A stretch of DNA of 64,000 nt from Actomonas sp051209155 (GTDB lineage Bacteria; Verrucomicrobiota; Verrucomicrobiia; Opitutales; Opitutaceae), in NCBI GenBank assembly GCA_051209155.1, contig JBPJGB010000001.1; one strand, given 5' to 3'. Position 1 is the first letter of the stretch. Each line of letters begins with the position of its first letter. Positions 1 to 7,977 of this stretch are shown here, piece by piece. The notes under the pieces were generated by a model. That model was not told the origin of the DNA and did not search any database. It worked only from the letters and a program-made list of their open reading frames with translations. A program made the position numbers and the translations under genes.

Positions 1-1
1 C

Positions 2-817
2 GCCATCTACCTGCGCACGTGGACGGGCGACGCAGGCGCGGACAAGCCAACCTATGAAGGCTTTCGATCCGTCAGTCGCACGACCTCGACGGATTTCATC
101 CATTGGACCGATCCCGAACCGATGCAGTTTGGGGAGGCACCGTTGGAACATCTCTACACCAACGGCACGCAGCCCTATTTCCGCGCGCCCCAGCTGTTGG
201 TGGCGCTGCCCTTCCGCTATTGGCCGGAGCGACAGGCGTATGCGCCGGAGGCGTTCGTGGCGATGGGCGTGCCGGAAGCGCAGTCACACGGCGCGGCCGA
301 TGCCGTGCTGATGACCTCACGCGGCGGCACGACCTACGATCGGACGTTCTTGCAGTCGTTTGTGCGCCCGGGGCACGACCCACTGGCCTGGTATGCGCGC
401 AACAACGCGCCGAGCAACGGCATCGTGCCGACCGGCGAGGGTGAGATGTCGTTCTACACCGTGACGCACTACAACCATCCCTCGGCGCAACTGCGGCGGC
501 AGGTGTTGCGGCTCGATGGATTTGCGGAGGTGCACGCCGACTACACGGACGGGACGCTGCTGACGAAGCCGCTCATTTTTGCGGGTGAAACGCTGGAGCT
601 CAACGTGTCCACCTCCGCCGCGGGTTTTGTGCGGGTGGAGGTGTTGAATGCCGACGATGAGGTGCTCGCCACGAGCGAAGACATGATCGGCGACGGGGTG
701 GATTTTGCCGTCCGTTGGGTAGGGCGAAGCGATGTGGCGGATCTCGCCAGTCAACCGGTGCGCCTACGATTCACGCTCCGCGATGCGGATCTCTACGCCT
801 ACCGTTTCCGGCGCTAG
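2..817 (+). CDS. Secreted hydrolase-like protein, 3' part (5' end outside window)
   Basis: The frame is open from the window edge to a TAG at 815-817, so this is the C-terminal 271 residues of a longer protein. It holds blocks such as FIHWTDPEPM, LYTNGTQPYFRAPQ and YDRTFLQSFVRPG, which resemble the blades of five-bladed propeller proteins (sialidase or GH32-like) common in Planctomycetes and Verrucomicrobia. The last ~90 residues look like a beta-sandwich. The catalytic part cannot be judged because the N-terminus is missing. An internal ATG at 122 could be taken as a start, but conserved-looking sequence continues upstream of it, so I treat it as internal. The nearby GPH sugar symporter fits a carbohydrate role, but this is inference. 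Confidence 0.6.
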   Translation, partial: AIYLRTWTGDAGADKPTYEGFRSVSRTTSTDFIHWTDPEPMQFGEAPLEHLYTNGTQPYFRAPQLLVALPFRYWPERQAYAPEAFVAMGVPEAQSHGAADAVLMTSRGGTTYDRTFLQSFVRPGHDPLAWYARNNAPSNGIVPTGEGEMSFYTVTHYNHPSAQLRRQVLRLDGFAEVHADYTDGTLLTKPLIFAGETLELNVSTSAAGFVRVEVLNADDEVLATSEDMIGDGVDFAVRWVGRSDVADLASQPVRLRFTLRDADLYAYRFRR

Positions 818-831
818 GCTCGGAGTGGTGA

Positions 832-3249
832 TCATTCGTTGCGCAGCGCGTCGACGGGATTGATGCGGGCGGCTTTGCGGGCCGGCAAATAGCAGGCGAG
901 CAAACCGATCAGCAGCAGGCCGCCGGTGACGGCGGCGATGACGGCGCCGGCGTCCAGTTGCATCAGCGGGATCACGGCGTTCAGCCCGCGCGAGAGGCCG
1001 TAGGCGCCGAGCAGGCCGAGGGCGATGCCGGTGAGCGCGAGGCGCAGGCCGGCCTTGAGCACGAGACCAATGATCGCGGCGACGGGGGCACCGAGCGCCA
1101 TGCGCACGCCGAACTCGCCGGAGCGTTGGGCGACGGTGCGGGCGATCACGCCGTAGATGCCGAGCGAAGCGAGCGCGACGCCGAGCAGGGCGAAGGCGGT
1201 GAGAAGGGTGTTGATCAGTTTAAAATCGGCACTGGCGCGCTCGATGAAGGTGAGCGTGGGCATCAGGTTGGTGATGGGCAGGTCCGGGTTGAGTCCGCTG
1301 ATGGTCTGTCGGAGCGGTTCCACCAAGGTGATCGGATCGACGCCGCGGGTGCGCAGGGCGAGCCAGCTGTAGTGCCACGGCTCCTGCGCCATCGGGTGAT
1401 ACACTTCAAACGGCGTGTTCACGTTTTCGGGGAAAATCGACTCGGTGTTGGTCGCGACGCCCACGATTTCCAACCATTCGACCTCGTCGGTGCCGGCGCG
1501 GGCAATGCGCCGACCAAGTGGGCTTTCATCGCCGAAGAAGGCGCGGGCCATGGCCTCGTTGATGACGACAACTTTCGTGGTTTCCAGCGTGTCGGTGGCG
1601 AGAAACGAACGGCCCGAGAGCAAAGCCGTGCCGACGGTTTGGAAGTAGCCGGGCGTGACGCCGTTGACCATGGCGCTGGGCTCCTGGCCGCGCGGCGGCG
1701 TCTCGCGCCCCTCGATGATGAACGCGTTGGGCCCATTGAGGCCGAAGGCGGGCAAAGAGTAGGAGAGACTGGCCGATTCCACGCCGGGCAACGCGCTGAC
1801 GCGTTCGAGCAACTGAGTCTGGAAGGGTGCGATCTGCTCGCCGTCGGGATAAGTTGCGGCCGGCAACAGGATGGTGCCGCTGAGCAGGTTGTCGGCATCC
1901 CAACCGAAACGGCGGTCCATCATGCTCTGACTGCCGCGCAGGAACATCCCGGCGCCGGCGAGCAGCACGAGGGCGAGGCCAAACTGCCCGACGATGAGCA
2001 ATTGGCGCAGGCGTTGCGAACCCCGGCCGCCGGTTGAACCCCGGGCGCCGCTCTTGAGCGTGCCGTTGATGTTGAGGCGCAGGGCGAAGAGCGCCGGAGC
2101 AAGGCCGAAGGCGAGGGCGGTGAGGACCGAAGCGAGGGCGGCGAAACCGAGCACGCGCCAATCGAGGTTCATCACAAAGGTCGCATCGCCGACGGCTTGC
2201 ACGAGCGAAGCGATCCAATCGCCCGTCCAGCGGGCGATGAGCAGGGCCCCCAGTCCGCCGACGGTGGCGAGCAAGAGCGACTCGGTGATGAGTGGCCGTA
2301 GCAGTTGGGCGCGGGAGGCACCGAGGGCACCACGCACCGCGAATTCGCGGCTGCGGGCGATGGTGCGGGCGAGCAACAGGTTGGCGAGGTTGGAGCAGGC
2401 GATGAGCAGCACGAATGACGACAGGCCGACCAGCATGGTCACGATGCCGCGACCGGTGGCGTCCATAAACGTGTCCTCCAAGGCCACGGTGCGCCACGTG
2501 GCGCCTTCATTGGCGGTCGGGTGATCGACCGCAAGTTGGTGACCCAGATTCGCGATAAAGGCCTCCGCCGGGGCGGGATCGATCGCGGCGTCGCGACGAC
2601 CGAGCAGGTTAAGCCAGGTGGCGTTGCGGTCGATCTGTTCGTCGGCAGTGAGGCCGAGCGGGCGAAAGAGTTTGGACCGGCCGTAAAAGCGACGGTCGAA
2701 GAAACTCGCGGGCAACACGCCGACGATCTCATGCAGCACGCCGTCGACGCGCACCGTGCGACCAATCACGGTCGGGTCGCCCCCGAAGCGGTCCTGCCAG
2801 TAGCCGTGGCTGAGGATGAGCACGTGGTGGTTGCCATGCGTTTGTTCCTCGGGGCGAAAGTCGCGGCCGAGCTGCGGGGTGACGCGCAGCATGGAGAAAA
2901 AGTTGGTCGAGACGCGCGTGCCATTGACCATGTCGGCCGGTTGGCCGGGCTCGGAGAGGCTCATGCCCCAGTTGGCGGTGGCGGCGAGTTCGCCGAAGCC
3001 GTCGGTTGCGTCGGGCAGGTCGAGGTAATCGGCCGGTGAAAAACCGCCCTGCGGATTCTGGCTGGTGGTGCGGTAGAGTTGCACCATTTGCGCGGGCGCT
3101 TCGAGCGGCACCGGGCGCAGCAGCAGGGTGTTCAGCAGGCTGAACATGGCGGTGTTGGCGCCGATGCCGAGGGCGAGGGTGAGGACGGCGACGGCAGTGA
3201 AACCGGGCGATTTGAGGAGCGAGCGGAGGGCGAGCTTGAGCGTGGACAT
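832..3249 (-). CDS. ADOP-type ABC transporter permease (MacB/FtsX), orphan
   Basis: An 805-residue permease with two MacB periplasmic-core plus FtsX units. The N-terminal anchor (LTLALGIGANTAMFSLLNTL, about residues 22-41) is the hallmark of the acidobacterial/verrucomicrobial duplicated permease family. A first FtsX block lies near residues 270-400, a second extracytoplasmic domain follows at about 420-660, and the terminal FtsX block ends YLPARKAARINPVDALRNE. It lacks the cytoplasmic N-terminal extension seen in the second ADOP at 7978-10641. No ATPase gene lies next to it. By family it should work with a MacB-like ATPase in export or mechanotransmission; the substrate is unknown. It is divergent from the GPH symporter, with 175 bp between the starts. 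Confidence 0.85.
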   Translation of the reverse strand: MSTLKLALRSLLKSPGFTAVAVLTLALGIGANTAMFSLLNTLLLRPVPLEAPAQMVQLYRTTSQNPQGGFSPADYLDLPDATDGFGELAATANWGMSLSEPGQPADMVNGTRVSTNFFSMLRVTPQLGRDFRPEEQTHGNHHVLILSHGYWQDRFGGDPTVIGRTVRVDGVLHEIVGVLPASFFDRRFYGRSKLFRPLGLTADEQIDRNATWLNLLGRRDAAIDPAPAEAFIANLGHQLAVDHPTANEGATWRTVALEDTFMDATGRGIVTMLVGLSSFVLLIACSNLANLLLARTIARSREFAVRGALGASRAQLLRPLITESLLLATVGGLGALLIARWTGDWIASLVQAVGDATFVMNLDWRVLGFAALASVLTALAFGLAPALFALRLNINGTLKSGARGSTGGRGSQRLRQLLIVGQFGLALVLLAGAGMFLRGSQSMMDRRFGWDADNLLSGTILLPAATYPDGEQIAPFQTQLLERVSALPGVESASLSYSLPAFGLNGPNAFIIEGRETPPRGQEPSAMVNGVTPGYFQTVGTALLSGRSFLATDTLETTKVVVINEAMARAFFGDESPLGRRIARAGTDEVEWLEIVGVATNTESIFPENVNTPFEVYHPMAQEPWHYSWLALRTRGVDPITLVEPLRQTISGLNPDLPITNLMPTLTFIERASADFKLINTLLTAFALLGVALASLGIYGVIARTVAQRSGEFGVRMALGAPVAAIIGLVLKAGLRLALTGIALGLLGAYGLSRGLNAVIPLMQLDAGAVIAAVTGGLLLIGLLACYLPARKAARINPVDALRNE

Positions 3250-3424
3250 GGGACGGGGGGGGCGGGGCGAAGGAGGTGGCGGTCAGGTCTAACACCCGCG
3301 GGGCGTCGGTGGAGTTTCAGAAAACTGCGCTGCAAGCGGATGGCGTGATCGCCGCACGTCGGGTCGGTTGTTGCCTTCGGACGGTTCTTCGTCTTTCCAC
3401 CTGCGGTCCCCCTCATACCCCATC

Positions 3425-4918
3425 ATGGCAAACACCCCCCTTGTTGACGGTGCCCAGAAGGCGCCGGATCCCGTCTCGGAAAAACTGTCGGTTTTGGAAA
3501 AGACCGGTTTTGGCGTCGGCGACCTCGCGTCGAACCTGCTCTTCCAAACCTTCAACATGTTCCTGCTCTTCTTCTACACCGACGTGGTCGGTCTCGGAGC
3601 AGGCGCGATCTTCTGGATCTTCGCGGTCGCCAAGATTTGGGACATGGTGAACGACCCCTTGATGGGCGCGATCGCCGACCGCACGCGCACACGTTGGGGC
3701 AGTTATCGGCCTTACATATTCCTGCTCGCGATTCCCTACGGCATCTCGGCCTACCTGCTCTTCACGGTGCCCGACCTATCGGACACAGCGAAGATCTTCT
3801 ACTGCGGTTTCACCTACATTCTCGCGACCATGATCTATACGGGCATCAACATCCCGTATTGCGCGCTCATGGGGGTCATCACGCCCAATATCCAAGAGCG
3901 CACTTCCGTTTCACAGTATCGCTTCTTCATGGCCTTTGCCGGCGGCTGGTTGATCAACACCTTCATGGTGCCGTTGGTGACCCTCTTCGGCGACAAGCCT
4001 GACTCGCCCACCTACAATGAGGAGATCGGCTACGACCCGGTCAGCGGTTACCCGACCGCCATGATCGTCTTCGGCGTGCTCGCGACGGCCCTGTTCTTCA
4101 TGACCTTCTTCACCACGAAGGAGCGCGTGAAGCCGGTCGTGCAGAAGAATGCGAAGTTCAAGGACGACTGGAAGGACCTTATGCGCAACGGCCCGTGGTG
4201 GGTGCTGTTCATTTCCGCCGTGTTTAACCTCGGCAACGTCGCCGTGCGCAACGGTGCGATGATCTACTTCCTGAGCTACGTGATGGAGGGCGGCAGCACA
4301 TTGCTCTTCACGGTCAATTTCGGCTTCTTCGAACTCGAGGTGACGCGCACCGTGCTGTTCATGTCGGTCGGCCAGTTGGCCACCATGCTCGGCGTGCTGC
4401 CGACCCGTTGGCTCTGCAAACGCTACGATAAACGCACGCTCTACATCTGGTTCATGATCGCGCAGGGCCTGTCTTACGCCGCGATCTACTTCGTGCCGGG
4501 TGATAATTTCTCAATGACGATGTTCTTCCACCTGCTCGGCATGTTCTGCGCGGGTCCGGGCCCGGTCATCGTCTTCGCGATGTATGCCGATGTCGCCGAC
4601 TACTCGGAATGGAAGAACAACCGCCGCGCCACCGGCCTGATCATCGCCACCATCCTCTTCGCCATCAAGGGCGGCCTTTGGATCGGCGCGCAGTTCAACG
4701 CTCTGGTGCTCTGGCTCATCGGCTACACCAAGGAGACCGCCACCAACCCCGACGTGATTCACGGCTTGAAGATGCTCTTCACCTTCGCGCCGGGTGCCCT
4801 TGCGGCGGCGGCGGGTCTCGTGCTGATCAAATACACCATCAGTGACGCCCAACTGAAACAGATCGAGGAAGAGCTGCAGGCCCGTAAAAAAGCCAACGAA
4901 GCTGCCGACGCGGTTTGA
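3425..4918 (+). CDS. GPH-family (MelB-like) sugar:cation symporter, MFS
   Basis: A 497-residue, 12-TM glycoside-pentoside-hexuronide:cation symporter. The features are LSVLEKTGFGVGDLASNLLFQ at the start of TM1, the motif WDMVNDPLMGAIADRTRTRWG (about residues 70-90) between TM2 and TM3, and GPVIVFAMYADVADYSEWKNNRRATG (about residues 380-405), both typical of the family. I start at the ATG at 3425 (MANTPLVDG) rather than at an upstream ATG because the extra 19 residues are low-complexity and precede no known part of the family. It should import a sugar or oligosaccharide with a cation across the inner membrane. The gene ends 2 bp from the convergent CPBP gene. Confidence 0.9.
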   Translation: MANTPLVDGAQKAPDPVSEKLSVLEKTGFGVGDLASNLLFQTFNMFLLFFYTDVVGLGAGAIFWIFAVAKIWDMVNDPLMGAIADRTRTRWGSYRPYIFLLAIPYGISAYLLFTVPDLSDTAKIFYCGFTYILATMIYTGINIPYCALMGVITPNIQERTSVSQYRFFMAFAGGWLINTFMVPLVTLFGDKPDSPTYNEEIGYDPVSGYPTAMIVFGVLATALFFMTFFTTKERVKPVVQKNAKFKDDWKDLMRNGPWWVLFISAVFNLGNVAVRNGAMIYFLSYVMEGGSTLLFTVNFGFFELEVTRTVLFMSVGQLATMLGVLPTRWLCKRYDKRTLYIWFMIAQGLSYAAIYFVPGDNFSMTMFFHLLGMFCAGPGPVIVFAMYADVADYSEWKNNRRATGLIIATILFAIKGGLWIGAQFNALVLWLIGYTKETATNPDVIHGLKMLFTFAPGALAAAAGLVLIKYTISDAQLKQIEEELQARKKANEAADAV

Positions 4919-4920
4919 TC

Positions 4921-5754
4921 TTATACCCGTTCCCGCCCCAACCGGCGCACGATCCAGCCCGTCGCGACCGCGGCCATGGCGATCGTGAGCACCGAATCCT
5001 CGGGGCCGAACGTCCCGCCGCTCAGCCAGATTGATCCCTGGCTGGTGGCGCGGAGGGGCGCGACTTCCTGCCATGCAACCTGGCCGGACAGCGGCAGCCC
5101 GGACAGAAAAATGGTCAGGTTCCAGGCGGCATGGTTGGCCGCGGCGGCCCACAGGTTGCGGGTGAGGGCGAAGACGCCCGCCCACATCACGCCGAGCAGG
5201 CTCACCGACACCCATGTCAAGGGCCCGGCACCGGCGTTGCCCAGATGCATCGCTCCAAAGATCACTGCGGTCAGCACGAGGCCCGTGCGCGTGCCCCACT
5301 GTTTTTCCACCAGCCGAAACAGGATGGCGCGAAACGTCACTTCCTCGAAGGTCGCGGCAATCAGAATCAACCCCACGATCTCCCCCGGAAACGGTGCTGC
5401 TTCGCGAAACTCGAACGCATACACGCCGCCGATCCACAGCAACCCGATGCTCAACGCCATCAATCCTGCGCCGGCCGCCGCACTCAGCAAAATCCATCGA
5501 CCGTTCCACGCCAGCTCTGCGATGTGTGGCCGTCGCTCGCCCCAGCGACAGAAGCCGAAGTAGCCCGCCAGCAAGGCCGCCAAAATCATCGCGCGACCCA
5601 CCGCCTGCGCGAGGTCCGGATGATTCGCGAGACCGGTGTCCAACAGCGGCCGCAATCCAAAACGGACCAACGCCAGCGGCACCGCGCACCAAAGGGTCGC
5701 GAGGGCCAAGTCACGGAGAAACGGGAGTAGTCGGGTGAGTAGGGTTTTGAACAT
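4921..5754 (-). CDS. CPBP family intramembrane glutamic protease
   Basis: A 277-residue multi-pass membrane protein of the CPBP/Rce1 family. The three signature motifs are present: EEVTFR (E137, E138, R142), FGAMH (F166, H170) and NHAAWN (N207/H208 to N212). Hydrophobic segments fill most of the rest (about 12-33, 55-70, 88-112, 125-145, 157-172, 180-200). In bacteria such proteins act in peptide maturation or self-immunity, but no bacteriocin-like precursor is visible next to this gene. Its stop lies 2 bp from the stop of the GPH symporter, so the two are convergent. Confidence 0.85.
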   Translation of the reverse strand: MFKTLLTRLLPFLRDLALATLWCAVPLALVRFGLRPLLDTGLANHPDLAQAVGRAMILAALLAGYFGFCRWGERRPHIAELAWNGRWILLSAAAGAGLMALSIGLLWIGGVYAFEFREAAPFPGEIVGLILIAATFEEVTFRAILFRLVEKQWGTRTGLVLTAVIFGAMHLGNAGAGPLTWVSVSLLGVMWAGVFALTRNLWAAAANHAAWNLTIFLSGLPLSGQVAWQEVAPLRATSQGSIWLSGGTFGPEDSVLTIAMAAVATGWIVRRLGRERV

Positions 5755-5890
5755 GATGAGGCGCCGCCCCTCCTATCACCCCACCGCCGGGCTAAAGTTG
5801 CAGAATACCTCCGTGAAGGGCTTTCACCGGGCAGCGCGACGTTCTCCCTTGCGACGAATCGGGCCGCCGCCCACAAACGCCGCCCCATTT

Positions 5891-6799
5891 ATGTCCGCTC
5901 CCGTTCAACGCCAGAACCTCGCCCTCAACCTCATCGACATCTACGGCGGCACGCAGACGCGCGTGGCGACCAATGACGACGCCATCGAGAGTTATGCCGA
6001 TGAGATGGCGCGCGGTGCGGCCTTTCCGCCCATCACGGTTTACTACGACGGTTCCGCCTACTGGCTGGCGGACGGTTTTCACCGCTACCTCGCGACCAAG
6101 CGCAACGGCGGCACCCACATCGACGCCGATGTCCAACCCGGCAGCCGCACCGATGCGCTCAAACACGCGCTCGGCGCCAACGCGACCAACGGTCTCTACC
6201 GCACCAACGCCGACAAACGGCATGTCGCCGATATCGCCCTGCGCGAGTGGCCCGACCTCTCCAACGCCTACCTGGCCGAGATCTGCAAGGTTTCCGATGA
6301 GCTTCTGCGCAAGGTGCGCAAAGAGCTCACCTCCACCGGTCAGATTGCCAAGACCGAGCGCGTGACCGGTCGCGACGGCAAGGAATACAACGTCGGCATC
6401 GACCGCCAGCCGCGCGGCAAACGCGAGAAGTCATCCAGCGAAGGCAAAGCCGGCGAACGTGACGAGGATCTGGGTGGCGGCCCGGGCGAAAACGGTCCGG
6501 CCCTGAAATCCGGCGGCGCGCCCGGTGGTGGTTTCACCAAAGGCAAGGGCGACCCCGGCGCGACCGGCGGTTCGACCAACGAGCTCGAAGTCGAAGCCCG
6601 CTCCATGATTCGCAAGGGCGAGATGAATCCCTTCGAGTTGCCCAAGCTCATGAGCGCCACCGGGCACGACTATGCCGCCACGGTGATCAACCTGCTCGAT
6701 ACAATGAAGCCGGAGATCAAAGACCGCACCGACGGTCTCATGCGCATCCGCCGCTGGCTCGACCGCGCGCTGGGTGGTGAGAGCGGCCCGGCCGAATAG
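5891..6799 (+). CDS. Orphan ParB N-terminal-domain-like protein
   Basis: A 302-residue protein. Residues 5-75 resemble the ParB/sulfiredoxin-like domain: a leading strand (LNLIDIYGG), a helix (DAIESYADEMARG), strands (ITVYYDGSAYWLADG) and GFHRYLA in place of the ParB GERR motif. Residues 85-150 are helical with an HTH-like section (YLAEICKVSDELLRKVRKEL). Residues 170-235 are a low-complexity Gly/Lys/Ser linker, followed by a helical C-terminus. I start at the ATG at 5891; upstream in-frame ATGs give Arg-rich non-family sequence. No ParA and no parS-like site was recognised nearby, so chromosome partition is unlikely. A plasmid- or phage-derived regulator or a nucleotide-binding role is possible. 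The CPBP gene is divergent, with 136 bp between. Confidence 0.75.
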   Translation: MSAPVQRQNLALNLIDIYGGTQTRVATNDDAIESYADEMARGAAFPPITVYYDGSAYWLADGFHRYLATKRNGGTHIDADVQPGSRTDALKHALGANATNGLYRTNADKRHVADIALREWPDLSNAYLAEICKVSDELLRKVRKELTSTGQIAKTERVTGRDGKEYNVGIDRQPRGKREKSSSEGKAGERDEDLGGGPGENGPALKSGGAPGGGFTKGKGDPGATGGSTNELEVEARSMIRKGEMNPFELPKLMSATGHDYAATVINLLDTMKPEIKDRTDGLMRIRRWLDRALGGESGPAE

Positions 6800-7193
6800 A
6801 TTGTGACGGTGCCTCCTGCAGTTTTCGCGGGGTGCTTCCGTGCGACGCGGCCCGTTTGATCGCTCTCGGAAGCAGCCCCCAGGGCGTCTCCTTCCGCCAT
6901 TGACGCAGCCCAGTTGATTGAGGACTCGAACCGCCAGATCGGGAAAGGGTCCCGGTTGGCCCTGGGGATTGGCGAAGCCTTTGCCGAGGTGTCCAAACGC
7001 ATTCGCGCCCTGATGGAGGGGATCGCACCGCCAGCCGCGCGCAGGCCGACGGCAGCGACGAGCTCATCCAAGTTGTGCTGGTCCTCAAGCGCCTCACTCA
7101 GGGAGCCGATAAACCTTCGATTGTCGCCACTCCGGAGTCCCTCCGGTGCGGGGGCGCGCACAAAATTGCCCGGAAGCGAAAGAAAAAGCTGGA
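6800..7193. other. ~400-bp stretch without a convincing gene; possible decayed ORF
   Basis: No full ORF with a credible start is seen. Two segments on the plus strand read as protein-like in different frames. About 6910-7040 reads as an amphipathic helix (QIGKGSRLALGIGEAFAEVS then KRIRALMEG). About 7050-7197 reads as DGSDELIQVVLVLKRLTQGA and ends in a Lys/Arg-rich tail at a TAG at 7198-7200. Joining them would need one frameshift near 7045. The minus strand also has an open frame of 163 codons (6670-7161), but it overlaps the ParB-like gene. I do not recognise either reading. It could be a frameshifted remnant or plain intergenic sequence. Confidence 0.25.
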
Positions 7194-7209
7194 ATTAGCC
7201 TAGGCTAAT
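7194..7209. promoter_or_regulatory. 16-bp perfect palindrome before beta-barrel gene
   Basis: ATTAGCCTAGGCTAAT reads the same on both strands. It is followed by an A/T-rich tract (ataaaattataaaaa) and the ATG of the beta-barrel gene 17 bp downstream. The AT-rich flank stands out against the GC-rich surroundings. The symmetry and position suggest a dimeric regulator site or the start region of the transcript. A terminator is less likely because there is no loop. Confidence 0.4.
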
Positions 7210-7225
7210 AAAATTATAAAAACCG

Positions 7226-7960
7226 ATGAATGCCTCGAATACCAGATCCGTTGCCACGCAGGGCATCAATCGGTTGAAGGCTGGGCTGCTCGGGTTGAGT
7301 GTGGTCGTGGGCTGCGCCCCGGGCCAGACCGCGTGGGATGAAGCGAGCCTGAGCGTAGGCTTGCTGAGCGCCTATGTGAGCGAAGGCCGCGAAGACTTTG
7401 GCGGTTCGGGTTCCTTTGAGGGCATCGTGGCGGCCGAGTGGGGTGCCGTGGGCGTCGAGCTTTATCAGCTCACCGCGCTGGAGAACGACGGTTCCGAGTG
7501 GGACTTCACGCTGGCCACGGGGGGCGCATGGGAGCGTTTGGAGTGGTCGCTTGGCTTCACCCATTTGCGCTACGATTACGCCGGCGACCGCTGCCGGGAT
7601 GAAGAGCTGGCGGGCGAAGTTGCCTGGTCGCTCGGCGAGCGATGGGTTCTGGCGGCCGATGGCGTTTTTTCGTTCGATGCCCAGGGCACCCACTGGAATG
7701 TCGGCTTGGCCTATGTCGTGCCGACTGCGAGCGACGTGGAGTTCGAACTCTACGGGACGATTTCCTACGAAGCCGGCTACCGGTCTCCCGGATTCAGCGG
7801 TTGGGACCACGCGACCTTGGGGGCCGCAGTGAGCGCGCCGATCAGTGAACGACTGGAGTTGAGCGGATTTCTCGAAACCACCTTCGCGCTCGATGGCGTG
7901 AAGTTCGACGGCGGCGGCGATCAGTTTTACGGTGGCCTCGCGTTGACCACCAAGTTCTGA
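7226..7960 (+). CDS. Outer-membrane beta-barrel protein, function unknown
   Basis: A 244-residue protein with a hydrophobic N-terminal export signal (LKAGLLGLSVVVGCA, about residues 18-32). The rest alternates short strands rich in Trp, Tyr and Gly (SVGLLSAYVSEGRED, WSLGFTHLRYDYAG, WNVGLAYVVPTA) and ends in a C-terminal Phe (ALTTKF), as outer-membrane barrels do. The first strand pattern resembles the family NCBI calls TIGR02001 (periplasmic/outer-membrane small barrels), but the match is by eye. No Shine-Dalgarno is evident; the ATG at 7226 is the only start giving a signal peptide. It converges on the ADOP permease gene with 17 bp between. Confidence 0.65.
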   Translation: MNASNTRSVATQGINRLKAGLLGLSVVVGCAPGQTAWDEASLSVGLLSAYVSEGREDFGGSGSFEGIVAAEWGAVGVELYQLTALENDGSEWDFTLATGGAWERLEWSLGFTHLRYDYAGDRCRDEELAGEVAWSLGERWVLAADGVFSFDAQGTHWNVGLAYVVPTASDVEFELYGTISYEAGYRSPGFSGWDHATLGAAVSAPISERLELSGFLETTFALDGVKFDGGGDQFYGGLALTTKF

Positions 7961-7977
7961 ACGCCGCCCGTCGAGAC

